A stretch of DNA of 64,000 nucleotides from NCBI RefSeq assembly GCF_002845275.2, contig NZ_CP088149.1, positions 3,220,501 to 3,284,500 on the forward strand. Direction: 5' to 3'. The notes beneath the pieces are model-generated. The model did no database searches and had not been told where the DNA came from. It was given only the letters and a program-made list of their open reading frames with translations. The stretch comes from Pseudomonas sp. S06B 330 (GTDB lineage Bacteria > Pseudomonadota > Gammaproteobacteria > Pseudomonadales > Pseudomonadaceae). Positions 26,091-35,060 of the stretch are shown here, piece after piece (position 1 is the stretch's first letter; every line of letters begins with the position of its first letter). The translations under genes were made by a program, and so were the position numbers.

Positions 26091-27682
26091 GGCGTCTCCC
26101 CAATCGCTTGGCGCTCAGCATTCTGGAGGGTGAACTTGCGTTTGAGGAACTGCGCCGGCGATGTCGTCAGGTTGTTCAACCACAGCTGATCCGAGGCGGC
26201 TTGCGCGGTACTGACCTGCTTTTGCTGCGCGCCCTGGCTGGGTGTTTGGTCCTCGACCACCTTGTCGGCTTTCTCATCCGGGGTGCCGGCCTGTTGCTGG
26301 TCCTCGTAGTCCTTGAGCAAGGCTTGGGCCAGGGCCAGGTTGGCCTTGGCCTGGGGGAAATTTGCCTGCTTTTGCAGTGCCTGCTGGTAAGCCGTAATGG
26401 CTTGGGGAAACTTGAACAAGCGCACGTAGATATTGCCCAGGTAAAAGTACGCTGCGGCACTGTCCAGGCGGGCAAGGCTGGCCAGCGCCACAGGGTAGTC
26501 CGCCGCGTTATAGGCCGCCACACCTTTCCAGTACCGGTCGCTGAAATGCGCGGCAGCCTGGGGGAAATGGCCCTGCTCAAAGGCCCAGCGCCCTTGCTGG
26601 TCAGGGGTGAAGAAAGCATCGGCCAATGCCCCTGCGCGCACCGAGTCGGCAGGCGCACTGAGTGCAGCCACCAACAGCAATCCGACCCAGTTCACCCGCC
26701 AACCGCGCCGCAGGCACAACAGCGCAATCAAGGCCAATGGCCAACACAGCCAATAGCCTGCGTCCTTCCAGTGCACCTGTTGCTGATCGCCTTGCACTGC
26801 CTGGAAGTGTTGCTGCGCGTGCAGCGTGATCCAGTCCAGGTCGTCATCGTTGAGCGTCAGGCTGCCCAGTGGCGCGTGCGCCGCTTGCGCCAGGTGTTTC
26901 AACGCTTGGGTATCGAAGGTCGCTTGCACGGGTTGGCCATCATCCGAAGCCCGCGGGCGTCCCTTGGCATCGAGCAACACGCCGCCGTCGGTATTGCCGA
27001 CTGCCAGCACCAGCACTTGCAGGTCACTGCCGGACAAGCGCTTGGAAATGTCGTCAAACTGCTCGGGTGCTGCACCATCGGTGACCAACAGCAGGGTGCC
27101 AGGCATTTTTTCGGCATCAAGCAGCTTTTTCGCCTGATCGATCACGCCAAGCACGTCCTTGCCGGATTGCTCGATCAGGTCGGTCGACAATGCCTGCAGA
27201 AAGGTGTCGAGCAGCGCCGGGTCTTCGGTGGCGGGCAACACCAGGTGCGCGCTGCCGGCGTAAGCAATTAGCGCTGTGCGCGCCCCGCCACGGCGCTGGA
27301 TCAGGTCATGCAATTTATGTTTGGCCGCCACCAGGCGTGACGGCGGCACGTCTACGGCATCCATCGAGGGCGACAGATCGACCGCCAGGATCAACGGCGC
27401 CCGGTTGTCGAGAAAGTCCGGGGTGTCCTGGGTCCAGGTTGGCCCGGCAGCGGCGATGGCGCCCATGCCGAGCAACGCGGCGAGCAGGTGCACCGGACGC
27501 ACACGTTGCTGGTCATCTGGAATGATCAGCAGCGGTTCCATCAAATGCGGGGCAATCAGCCCCCTTAACTGGTGCTTGAGATCATGACGGCGCCCCCAGC
27601 TCCAGGGCAGCCCGATGGCGGGCACAATCAACAACAGCCACAGAGGGCGCAGAAAGTGAAAGGCGCTGAGGTCGATATCCAT
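26087..27682 (-). CDS. VWA and TPR membrane protein (BatB/BatC fusion)
   Basis: A 531-residue protein. Two N-terminal membrane helices (about 12-30 and 64-80) precede a von Willebrand A domain with an intact metal site DLSPS (Asp102, Ser104, Ser106) and LLLVTDGAAPEQ. A membrane helix near 310 follows, then TPR-like repeats (about 390-470, AYFYLGNIYVRLFKFPQAI), and a Gln-rich tail. In Bacteroides BatB (VWA) and BatC (TPR) are separate; the fusion is common in proteobacteria. It ends 4 bases inside BatD and starts one base before the end of BatA, so translation is coupled. Confidence 0.88.
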   Translation of the reverse strand: MDIDLSAFHFLRPLWLLLIVPAIGLPWSWGRRHDLKHQLRGLIAPHLMEPLLIIPDDQQRVRPVHLLAALLGMGAIAAAGPTWTQDTPDFLDNRAPLILAVDLSPSMDAVDVPPSRLVAAKHKLHDLIQRRGGARTALIAYAGSAHLVLPATEDPALLDTFLQALSTDLIEQSGKDVLGVIDQAKKLLDAEKMPGTLLLVTDGAAPEQFDDISKRLSGSDLQVLVLAVGNTDGGVLLDAKGRPRASDDGQPVQATFDTQALKHLAQAAHAPLGSLTLNDDDLDWITLHAQQHFQAVQGDQQQVHWKDAGYWLCWPLALIALLCLRRGWRVNWVGLLLVAALSAPADSVRAGALADAFFTPDQQGRWAFEQGHFPQAAAHFSDRYWKGVAAYNAADYPVALASLARLDSAAAYFYLGNIYVRLFKFPQAITAYQQALQKQANFPQAKANLALAQALLKDYEDQQQAGTPDEKADKVVEDQTPSQGAQQKQVSTAQAASDQLWLNNLTTSPAQFLKRKFTLQNAERQAIGETP

Positions 27683-27683
27683 G

Positions 27684-28685
27684 TCAACGTCCCGATTGCA
27701 CGCGCGGCTCTGGAGCCTGCGAAACCCGCCCCCAAAGTGCCGCCAGCGTATGGCTGAGCAGTAACGACAACAACGCGGCCCCCAAGGGCAACCAGAACAG
27801 GTCGCGCTTGGGTTGGTGGCTCAACGTTTTGACGTTGTGTGGGGTGATCTGATCCAGCGTCGCATAGACCGCGTGCAGCGCCTGACGATCGTCGGCACGG
27901 AAGAAGCGCCCGCCGGTGATCCGGGAGATGTTCTGCAACGCCGCCAGGTCAACTTTGGCATCGCCACTGGCCTGAGGATCCCCGATGCCGATGGTATGCA
28001 CCACGATCCCGCGCTGACCAGCCAGTTGCGCGGCATGGTCGGGGGTGATGGCGCTGCCAGTGTCATTGCCGTCGGTCAACAGGATCAGCACTTTCTCTTG
28101 CTCCTTGGCCTGCTCGAACAACTTGATACTCAGCCCGATGGCATCACCCAATGCGGTATTGGGGCCGGCCATGCCAATGCCGACTTCATTGAGCAGCACA
28201 CCAAGGCTGGCGTGATCCAGGGTAAATGGCGCCTGGGGATAGGCACCCGTGCCGAAGACAATCAAGCCAATGCGATCATCCTTGCGTTGAGCGATAAAAT
28301 CGCGCACAACGCCTTTCACCGCCGTCAGCCGATCAGTGTTGTTGCCGTTGGCGTCGGTGTAATCCTGCGTCTGCATGGATTGCGAGATGTCGATGGCCAG
28401 CATCATGTCGCGCATCGGCTGCTGGTGCTCGATGGCTTGCTCGACCCACACTGGCCGTGCGCAAGCAGCCAACAGCAGCGCCCAGACCAGCAGGTTGAGC
28501 AGCAACTGCCAACGCCCGCTGCCGCCACGGGCACCACCCGGTTGCTGGCCAATGGCGCGGCTCATGGCGGCGAAGAACGGCACCCGCAACGCACTGTGCG
28601 CTTCACGATAAGCACCGAGGAAACGGTAGGCCAGCCAGGGCAGCGGCAAGAGCAACAGCACCCAGGGATAGTCAAACTGCCACAT
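27684..28685 (-). CDS. VWA-domain membrane protein (BatA-like)
   Basis: A 333-residue protein starting MWQFDYPWVLLLLPLPWLAY. The upstream frame to 28856 belongs to the preceding gene. Two N-terminal helices are followed by a von Willebrand A domain whose metal site DISQS is at 99-103, with ILLTDGNDTGSA. A C-terminal helix ends the protein, so the VWA domain should face the periplasm between anchors. It overlaps the DUF4381 gene end by 14 bases. Confidence 0.88.
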   Translation of the reverse strand: MWQFDYPWVLLLLPLPWLAYRFLGAYREAHSALRVPFFAAMSRAIGQQPGGARGGSGRWQLLLNLLVWALLLAACARPVWVEQAIEHQQPMRDMMLAIDISQSMQTQDYTDANGNNTDRLTAVKGVVRDFIAQRKDDRIGLIVFGTGAYPQAPFTLDHASLGVLLNEVGIGMAGPNTALGDAIGLSIKLFEQAKEQEKVLILLTDGNDTGSAITPDHAAQLAGQRGIVVHTIGIGDPQASGDAKVDLAALQNISRITGGRFFRADDRQALHAVYATLDQITPHNVKTLSHQPKRDLFWLPLGAALLSLLLSHTLAALWGRVSQAPEPRVQSGR

Positions 28686-29178
28686 GGTGAGCCTCGATCC
28701 ATTGACGGCTGGTTGCAAACAGCGTATCGATCTCAGCGTGAGGGATGCCCAGCACCTCGCTGTCCGGTGCATAGGCCAAGGTGTACAGGCGAGCAGCAAA
28801 ATCATCGGCAATGGGCGTTCGCGCATGCTGTACCAAAAACGCTTGCCACTGCCCACCGCTCAGTGACGACACTGCCGGAGCAGCACTCGTCGATAACGCG
28901 ACCCGCTTGAGCAACACCGGCAGTTCACGCAATACCTGCAAGCGCTGCGAGGGATCCGCGAGCTTGTGCTCAAGGTCCCCCAGACACACTAGCGCTTCAC
29001 GCCGGTAACGATTGCGTTGCCAGCGTCGCCAGTACCTCACAGCCCAGCAACTGGCCAGGAGCACTACCACCAGCAACAACAGCAGCCAGCCCCAGGTTTG
29101 CGGCGCATAGCTGAACGGCGGCGTTGGCAACGGCAGCTCCTGGAGCTGGTCAATACTCGGTAGCGCTGGCGGTGTCAT
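28672..29178 (-). CDS. DUF4381 small membrane protein
   Basis: A 168-residue protein with a proline-rich N-terminus (LQELPLPTPPFSYAPQT), one membrane helix (WGWLLLLLVVVLLASCWAVRYW, about 30-50) and a cytoplasmic helical domain with VLRELPVLLKRVALS and LSGGQWQAFL. This fits DUF4381, a constant member of MoxR/VWA operons. Its start overlaps the DUF58 gene by 4 bases. Its function is unknown; an adaptor role inside the complex is inferred from gene order. Confidence 0.82.
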   Translation of the reverse strand: MTPPALPSIDQLQELPLPTPPFSYAPQTWGWLLLLLVVVLLASCWAVRYWRRWQRNRYRREALVCLGDLEHKLADPSQRLQVLRELPVLLKRVALSTSAAPAVSSLSGGQWQAFLVQHARTPIADDFAARLYTLAYAPDSEVLGIPHAEIDTLFATSRQWIEAHHVAV

Positions 29179-30134
29179 CGGGCCACTCCCGATAACCGAC
29201 CCAGCTCACGGCGCAGTTGCAGCAGGGGCTCCTCCCCTGTGCTGATCATCATCAGCGGCACCTGACTGCGACGCAGCAACTCGGCCACACTGCGCAAACG
29301 CCCGGAAAGAAACTGTTCCAACGGCCGATTGACCTGGCGCCGGGCCACCTCCAGCTCCACCTGCAGTTGCCCTTGCGTTACGGTCAAGCGCCCCTGCTGG
29401 GGTACGTCCAGGGCGATCGGGTCATACACCTGCATGGCGATCACATCGTTATGCGCACTGAGCTGGCGCAACAGCTGAAGGGTCTGCGTTGATACACCGG
29501 AAAAGTCACTGATGATGCACACCAGGCTATCGTGGCCTGCCTCAGCAATGCAGTTGCGCAGGACTACATCGAGCTGGTTGGCCGATTCAGCGTCGGCAGC
29601 GGTGGCCGAGAGTTTTTGATTGCTGCGTATCACCGCCGCGCAGAGTGCCTCAACCCGGGCCCGGCTGCGTAGCGGCCGAATGTGCTTTACCCCTTGATCA
29701 TCAAAGACCAGGCCTCCCACACGGTCTCCAGCATGGAAAGCGATCCATGCCGATAATGCCGCCAGTTCGGCGGCGACGACCGATTTGAAGCTGCGTTGAG
29801 AGCCGAAGAACATGCTCATGCGCTGGTCGACCAACAGCAGCGTCGGACGGTCACGCTCCTCGGTAAAGGTGCGCACAAACGGTTTGCCGTAGCGTAGCGA
29901 GGCACGCCAGTCGAGATGGCGCAGGTCGTCACCGGGAATATAACGGCGCAATTCATCGAAGCTCAGGCCCCGGCCCCGCAGGCGCGAAGCATGGTTGCCG
30001 GAGAGGATGCTCGCCAAGGGTTGTCGGGCAACGAAGTTCAAGCCGTGTACACGATGTTCCAGCGCCATGAGCTGACTAAGCGAGGCGTAAACCAAGCCAT
30101 CGGCTGGCGGTGTATCCGAATGCAGGGTAGCCAT
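29175..30134 (-). CDS. DUF58 protein (VWA-like, MoxR partner)
   Basis: A 319-residue protein starting MATLHSDTPPADG. The DUF58 core GRGLSFDELRRYIPGDDLRHLDW is at about 60-82, followed by VRTFTEERDRPTLLLVDQRMSMFFG, a VWA-like strand with a partial metal site. No signal or membrane helix is seen, so it should be cytoplasmic. It starts 4 bases after the MoxR stop. MoxR ATPases and DUF58 proteins are nearly always paired. Confidence 0.88.
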   Translation of the reverse strand: MATLHSDTPPADGLVYASLSQLMALEHRVHGLNFVARQPLASILSGNHASRLRGRGLSFDELRRYIPGDDLRHLDWRASLRYGKPFVRTFTEERDRPTLLLVDQRMSMFFGSQRSFKSVVAAELAALSAWIAFHAGDRVGGLVFDDQGVKHIRPLRSRARVEALCAAVIRSNQKLSATAADAESANQLDVVLRNCIAEAGHDSLVCIISDFSGVSTQTLQLLRQLSAHNDVIAMQVYDPIALDVPQQGRLTVTQGQLQVELEVARRQVNRPLEQFLSGRLRSVAELLRRSQVPLMMISTGEEPLLQLRRELGRLSGVAR

Positions 30135-30138
30135 GGGT

Positions 30139-31113
30139 TCAGGCCGGGATCGCGACGTGATCCAGCAGCCGGTCAATCACCTGATCCGCCGTGATGCCGT
30201 CGGCCACCGCATCGTAGGAAAGCTGCAAACGATGGCGCAGCACGGGGTGGACCACGGCGCGCACATCATCGGGTGAGACAAAATCATTGCCACACAACCA
30301 GGCATGCGCCCGTGAGACCCGATCCAGGCTGATCCCGCCGCGTGGGCTGGCGCCAATCTTGATCCAACGCGCCAGGTCTTCGTCGTAGGCGGCCGGGTTG
30401 CGCGTTGCGTTGATCAAGTCAATCACATAGTGGTCGATGGCATCGGCGACGTGAATCGCAGCGACCTCCTTGCGCGCGGCGAACACCACGTCTTGAGGCA
30501 GGCGCTGCGGCGCTTGAGCTGTGTCACTGCCCTGCTGCTCTTCGCCGCGCACCAGGCGCAAGACCAGGGTTTCATCGGCGACCTTGGGGTAGTCCAGCTG
30601 CAGCTTCATCAGGAAGCGGTCCATCTGTGCTTCCGGCAGCGGGTAGGTGCCTTCCTGTTCGATAGGATTCTGGGTGGCCAGGACCATGAACAACCCGGAC
30701 ATCGGGTAGCTTTGTCCGGCCACGGTGATCTGCCGTTCTTCCATGGCTTCGAGCAGAGCGGCCTGGACCTTGGCCGGTGCGCGATTGATCTCGTCAGCGA
30801 GAATGACGTTGCCAAACAGCGGCCCCGGCTGGAACTTGATCTGGTTGCCTTCAGCACTCTGCTGCAGGATTTCCCCGCCGGTGATGTCGGACGGCAGCAG
30901 ATCCGGGGTGAACTGAATACGCCGCATCTTGGCATCCAGGTGGGTGGCCAGCGCCTTGACAGTGCGGGTCTTGGCCAGGCCGGGCAGGCTTTCGAGCAGC
31001 ACGTGCCCATTGGCCAACAAGCCCAGCATCACATGGCGGATGGTTTCAGCCTGCCCCAGCACCTGTTGCGCAACGCTGGCTTCCAGTGCAGCTACTTGTT
31101 CACGTATGGACAC
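30139..31113 (-). CDS. MoxR-family AAA+ ATPase
   Basis: A 324-residue AAA+ ATPase. The Walker A region is LLESLPGLAKTR (about 39-50), the relaxed form typical of MoxR. Walker B is VILADEINRAPAKVQAALLE, followed by the MoxR hallmark MEERQITV. Sensor 1 is ATQNPIEQEGTYPLPEAQ. It heads the DUF58-Bat operon and probably acts as a chaperone-like motor that inserts cofactors or remodels an enzyme, together with the VWA proteins. The client is unknown; the octaheme cytochrome and the sulfatase in the same strand run are candidates. Confidence 0.93.
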   Translation of the reverse strand: MSIREQVAALEASVAQQVLGQAETIRHVMLGLLANGHVLLESLPGLAKTRTVKALATHLDAKMRRIQFTPDLLPSDITGGEILQQSAEGNQIKFQPGPLFGNVILADEINRAPAKVQAALLEAMEERQITVAGQSYPMSGLFMVLATQNPIEQEGTYPLPEAQMDRFLMKLQLDYPKVADETLVLRLVRGEEQQGSDTAQAPQRLPQDVVFAARKEVAAIHVADAIDHYVIDLINATRNPAAYDEDLARWIKIGASPRGGISLDRVSRAHAWLCGNDFVSPDDVRAVVHPVLRHRLQLSYDAVADGITADQVIDRLLDHVAIPA

Positions 31114-31153
31114 TTATTCATTCCCTGACTTGGCCGCAGTGGCTTAAATCCTA

Positions 31154-31191
31154 GCAGCGGCTGGTGCATACGCAAGAATGCCAGCCACTGC
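31154..31191. repeat. Stem-loop between the cytochrome and moxR genes
   Basis: An 11-bp inverted repeat with one mismatch (GCAGCGGCTGG at 31154-31164; complement at 31181-31191) with a further GCAT/ATGC pairing inside. It sits in the 91-base gap on the minus strand. No T-run follows, so it is a weak terminator or a processing hairpin rather than a clear stop. Confidence 0.35.
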
Positions 31192-31204
31192 GTTCAAGGC
31201 GCGA

Positions 31205-33553
31205 TCAAGGCTTCTGCCAATAGGGCTCGATCGCCTGCAGACGCGGATCATCAGGCGCGACATTGCGCATGTGCTGAACATAGCCGAAGGCATCGCTGCG
31301 CTCACCCGCCAGGGCATGCAGGTAGATCAACGAATACAGCAGGTCAGGATCGTCCGGTGCCTGCTGCAAACCGCTGCGCAAGGCGCTGATGGCCTCGTCA
31401 CGACGGTTCAGGCGCGAAAGCAACAAACCCTGGTTGTAGCGAATGCGGGTGTTGTTCGGCAACGCCACGGCTGCCGTTTCCATCCATTCCAGCGCTTGCT
31501 CGGGCTTACCCTGCTCGACTAACAACAACGCCAGCATGTAAGCCAGATTGCCATGATCGGTCACGGGCATCTTTTCCAGGGCCAGCCCCTCGCGCAACAT
31601 CTTTTCGGCTTCTTCAAGCTGTTGTGCAGCACTGAGCAAGGTCACTAGGTTGACCCGGGCGGGAACAAAATACGGGTCCAGTTTCAAGGCCTGACGATAC
31701 TCGTCCATTGCTTGGGCATCTCGTCCCTGGCGACTGAGCAGTACCGCCAGATTCAAGCGACCGCCCGGCAGGTCAGCGTTGCCGCGCAAGCGTCGCTCGT
31801 AGTCTGCCAACAGCGTTTTGAACGTCTCGCGCGACTCGGCCGGTAACTGCTCAACCGAGACATCGGCCAGTACCCTGACGGTTTCATCGCGCACGGCCAG
31901 GGTCGGGTCGTTTAGCAGTGGCAACAGCGGTTGCAAGCGTTGCGCCGCAGGCACGCTGGAAAAACCCGAGACGGCGTAGGCGCGCACCAAGGCACTCGGG
32001 TCCTTGAGTGCCCAGCCCAGGCTAATGATCGACTGGCTGCCCAAATCGGCCATTTGCTCGGCGGCAGTGGCGCGCACAATTGCCGGCTTGCCCTGGTCCG
32101 CTAACACCGTATTGAGCTCGCTGAAGGCAATGCCCTCGCCGCTGCGTACAGCATGGAAGTTCTCGCCATAGTGCGGTGCACGTCGCCGCTTGCCGAACCA
32201 GCCTTCGATCGCTTGCGCCGCCCATTGCGGCGTTTGCCCTTGGTGGCAGGCGGTACAGGCGTCTGGACTGCTGTCCTTGCTGGCCAGGTCCGGGCGTGGA
32301 ATGCGCAAACTGTGGTCACGTCGGGGATCGACCACCATGTAGGTTTTGCTCGGCATGTGGCAGTTGACGCACTGGCTGCCGGGCGTGCCCACCGGGTGAT
32401 GATGGTGTGCTTCACTGTCGTAATCCTTGGCCTGCAGGCTAGGAAAACGGGCGACGGGTGGCTGACTGTTGTGGCACTGCAGACACAAGCCGTTGCCTTC
32501 GACCTTGACCTTGTTGGTGTGCGGGTTGTGGCAATCGGTGCAGCCCACACCCGCCGCATACATCTTGCTCTGGGTGAACGAACCATATTCATAGACTTCG
32601 CCATCGATCTGGCCGTCAGCGTGATAGAGGCCCGTGCGCAAGGTTGCCGGCAGGCTCTGGTCCAACTGCGGATGACCGGGTATCTGACCTACGCCCAGGG
32701 TTTGCCGACGACTGTGGCAAAAGGCGCATTGCTCGACCAGACCCTGGCTACCCAGCGCCTTGTAGTCCACGGCAAGCCCGATTTCCGAAGCCGAGGCACC
32801 GGCCGTTGCGAGTGACGTTGTCGCTTTTGCCCAATCGACGTGGGCCTGACCCGGGCCGTGGCAACTTTGGCAACCGACGTTCTTTTCCTGCCAGGTAGAA
32901 GCAAAACTATCGTCACGGTCGTTGTAGTTTTTCATCAACCGCGTCGAATGGCAGTCGGCACACATGCCGTTCCAGTTCTGATAGCGTCCGGTCCAGTGCA
33001 ATGGATCGTTGGGGGCAAAGCGTTGACCGGGGTACAACGAAAACCAGCGTTGTCCGCCTTCACTGTTGGCGCGACTGTCCCAGGCAATGGTCAGGGCCTG
33101 TAGGCGCCCGCGTGGCAAGGACACCAAGTACTGCTGCAGTGGGTAATGGCCGAAGGTGTAGAGGATCTCAAAATCGGCAGCCTTCCCCGCCTCGCCTTCG
33201 GTGTTGACGAAAAAACGCTTCCCCTTGCGAAAGAAACGCGCCTTGACCCCAGCCTCGTCAAAGCGCGCGTCGTTGAAGTTACCCAGCACGTTCTGCGCCG
33301 TGGCATCGCGCATGGCCCAGCCGTGATCGGAGTCCTTCCACTGTTTTGCTTGTTCACTATGGCAGCCAAGGCAGGTGGCCGTGGCAACGTAACCTTGACT
33401 CGAACTGGCTTGCGCAGCCGCTTGGGCGCTGGATTGGCTATTGGTCCAGACCGGCAACAAGCCGGACAACAGCATCACCCCTGACAGCACCCAATGCCGA
33501 TAACGAGACAGCAGACTTCCCTTTGGCTTGCATGGCCCCATTCCCTGCTCCAC
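31205..33553 (-). CDS. Octaheme c-type cytochrome with HEAT and TPR repeats
   Basis: A 782-residue exported protein. An N-terminal hydrophobic segment (WVLSGVMLLSGLLPV) serves as signal or anchor. Eight CxxCH heme sites follow between about residues 61 and 440: CLGCH, CADCH, CQSCH, CAFCH, CTDCH, CLQCH, CVNCH and CTACH. After the heme domain come HEAT-like helices (about 490-570) and TPR repeats (about 590-770, DAQAMDEYRQALKLDPYFV). The heme half resembles cytochrome c554-type proteins; the second half is for protein contacts. It lies upstream of moxR on the same strand. It may pass electrons in the periplasm; the substrate is unknown. Confidence 0.9.
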   Translation of the reverse strand: MEQGMGPCKPKGSLLSRYRHWVLSGVMLLSGLLPVWTNSQSSAQAAAQASSSQGYVATATCLGCHSEQAKQWKDSDHGWAMRDATAQNVLGNFNDARFDEAGVKARFFRKGKRFFVNTEGEAGKAADFEILYTFGHYPLQQYLVSLPRGRLQALTIAWDSRANSEGGQRWFSLYPGQRFAPNDPLHWTGRYQNWNGMCADCHSTRLMKNYNDRDDSFASTWQEKNVGCQSCHGPGQAHVDWAKATTSLATAGASASEIGLAVDYKALGSQGLVEQCAFCHSRRQTLGVGQIPGHPQLDQSLPATLRTGLYHADGQIDGEVYEYGSFTQSKMYAAGVGCTDCHNPHTNKVKVEGNGLCLQCHNSQPPVARFPSLQAKDYDSEAHHHHPVGTPGSQCVNCHMPSKTYMVVDPRRDHSLRIPRPDLASKDSSPDACTACHQGQTPQWAAQAIEGWFGKRRRAPHYGENFHAVRSGEGIAFSELNTVLADQGKPAIVRATAAEQMADLGSQSIISLGWALKDPSALVRAYAVSGFSSVPAAQRLQPLLPLLNDPTLAVRDETVRVLADVSVEQLPAESRETFKTLLADYERRLRGNADLPGGRLNLAVLLSRQGRDAQAMDEYRQALKLDPYFVPARVNLVTLLSAAQQLEEAEKMLREGLALEKMPVTDHGNLAYMLALLLVEQGKPEQALEWMETAAVALPNNTRIRYNQGLLLSRLNRRDEAISALRSGLQQAPDDPDLLYSLIYLHALAGERSDAFGYVQHMRNVAPDDPRLQAIEPYWQKP

Positions 33554-33615
33554 GGTCTGTTTATTTCGCCCTGTTCCGGGCGCTTTTAGCTACGGCGGGT
33601 GGTTGCCGCGTGCTT

Positions 33616-33760
33616 TAGTCTCTGTACGAAAAGCATTAATACTCGGTGATGCTGCGTTGAAAACAGCCTCGGAATGCTCATTTACAACCCGTAAACTCCG
33701 CTTCCTCGGCTGTTTTCGCCTTGCCTGGCCTTCGTCTCAAAACTTTTCATACAGAGCCTA
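33616..33760. mobile_element. MITE-like element, 145 bp
   Basis: The 18-base ends TAGTCTCTGTACGAAAAG (33616-33633) and its inverted partner at 33743-33760 match at 16 of 18 positions. Inside, GAAAACAGCC (33659-33668) pairs perfectly with 33708-33717, giving a strong central hairpin. No open frame fits. It fills about half of the 310-base gap between the cytochrome and luxR genes. Size, terminal repeats and lack of coding capacity fit a miniature inverted-repeat element. I recall very similar intergenic sequences from Pseudomonas genomes. A clear target duplication is not seen. Confidence 0.6.
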
Positions 33761-33863
33761 GGCTAGTGCATCTTCAGCCGGTGGCTTAAGTTAAATTCCA
33801 AAAAGACCTAACATTTATTCCGAATGTGCCAACAGCGTCGCGTGCCCAACGCACCCGCGCGGA

Positions 33864-34553
33864 TCAGGCCTCATCGATCAGCCCCAATTTCGCCGCCTTC
33901 GCCACCGCCGCCACCTTATTGTGAACACCCAGTTTGGCCATTGAGTTGCGCAAATGAAAACTCACTGTAGAACACGATAACCCCAGGATCTTCGCCACGT
34001 CCTCTGCGTTTTTGCCGTGGGACGTCCACTGCAACACCTCAACTTCACGCGCACTCAGGTGCATCGCGGTTGCCTGCTGGCGTGCGTTGTCTGCTTGGCG
34101 GATATGCAGGAAAGTCGCCAGCAACTGGATGTCGCCGGCCTTCTCGTACAACTCAAACGTACACAGGGTCGGTTCAGTCCGTGCAACACTGAAGACACTG
34201 AAGACCCCTGCGCTGTGGCTGCCCTGCGACACGCCGCAACGTAAGCCGTGGCTTTGGGCTTCTTGCCAGAGTTCGGGGGTATCCACAAACAATGTATCGG
34301 TCCAGCACACCGGCAGTAACGTGCGTCGGCATGCGTTCACACGTGGATCGCATTCGACATAGTTCATCGTGATGTAGCGCTCAACCCACGCCGTCGGACA
34401 CGTACTTAACAGCACAGGTCGGGTTTCAAGGCTATTCCAGGAGAGAAAACTGCAGAAATCGAAACCCAGCTCCTTTACGCCCTGACAGGCATAATCGAAT
34501 GCGTTTGACAGCGTTGACGCATGAGTCAGATTTTCCCAGTCTTTTTGCCGCAT
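33864..34553 (-). CDS. LuxR-family regulator with autoinducer-binding-like domain
   Basis: A 229-residue protein. Residues about 20-150 form an autoinducer-binding domain (FDFCSFLSWNSLETRP, WVERYITMNYVECDPRVNACR), keeping Trp, Tyr and the Asp-Pro pair of acyl-homoserine lactone receptors. Residues about 165-225 form a LuxR helix-turn-helix (LSAREVEVLQWTSHGKNAED, STVSFHLRNSMAKLGV). No luxI synthase gene is in the window, so it is an orphan, or solo, regulator whose ligand may be foreign or not a lactone. It is transcribed alone, downstream of an AT-rich region that may hold its promoter. Confidence 0.88.
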   Translation of the reverse strand: MRQKDWENLTHASTLSNAFDYACQGVKELGFDFCSFLSWNSLETRPVLLSTCPTAWVERYITMNYVECDPRVNACRRTLLPVCWTDTLFVDTPELWQEAQSHGLRCGVSQGSHSAGVFSVFSVARTEPTLCTFELYEKAGDIQLLATFLHIRQADNARQQATAMHLSAREVEVLQWTSHGKNAEDVAKILGLSCSTVSFHLRNSMAKLGVHNKVAAVAKAAKLGLIDEA

Positions 34554-35060
34554 AACACCCTACCGTTGTCCAGCTCCATGAACGTAGCCCAATTACTCCT
34601 GCGCCACGTGTTACTACTCCTTTCCATTACTGTAGGTTGAAGCATGAATTGTTGCGAATTCAATAAACATTTTGTTTATTCTTTAATCTCAAAATGCCAT
34701 ATCCTGTAGTTCAATAATGCTACTGCTCACAATACTTTAGCGGGGGCTATCAGTTCGCCACTCATTGAAACAACAGTCAGAAAACACCCAATAATTTATA
34801 TTCATTACAATGATCGGAAGATGTACATCTTGGCAGTTGCACGCATATCTTCACTTCACGTCCAGTTGATCTAAATCCATCGCCGATGTGCTCGACGACA
34901 GTTCAACCATGGCACGGAAAAATGCACCATCACCCCGATTGGGCAACCGTAATGGATACAGCTGATCCGTCAGCACACACGCCCGCCCTGGTAAGGTGGA
35001 CGTGTGTGCCACAGGCGCTGCTGTATGCCTTCTCACCAACGTGGCTGGCCAGAAACCGGC
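34554..35060. other. 507-base intergenic region, partly AT-rich
   Basis: Lies between the luxR gene start and the BetT gene stop, both on the minus strand. Bases 34600-34860 are clearly more AT-rich than the surroundings. An 8-bp inverted repeat AATAAACA (34662-34669) with its partner at 34673-34680 lies about 110 bases upstream of luxR and could bind a regulator. No convincing gene is seen; a 62-codon minus-strand frame at 34851-35039 has no recognisable features. Confidence 0.5.
34973..35009 (-). terminator. Stem-loop downstream of the BetT gene
   Basis: GCACACACG (34973-34981) pairs with CGTGTGTGC (35001-35009), 52 bases after the transporter stop. The stem is perfect over 9 bp, but no T-run follows on the minus strand, so termination is only suggested. 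Confidence 0.35.

Noticed and set aside
34851..35039. A 62-codon minus-strand frame downstream of the BetT gene
   Set aside because: No recognisable domain or convincing ribosome site; it could be a gene remnant but cannot be supported.
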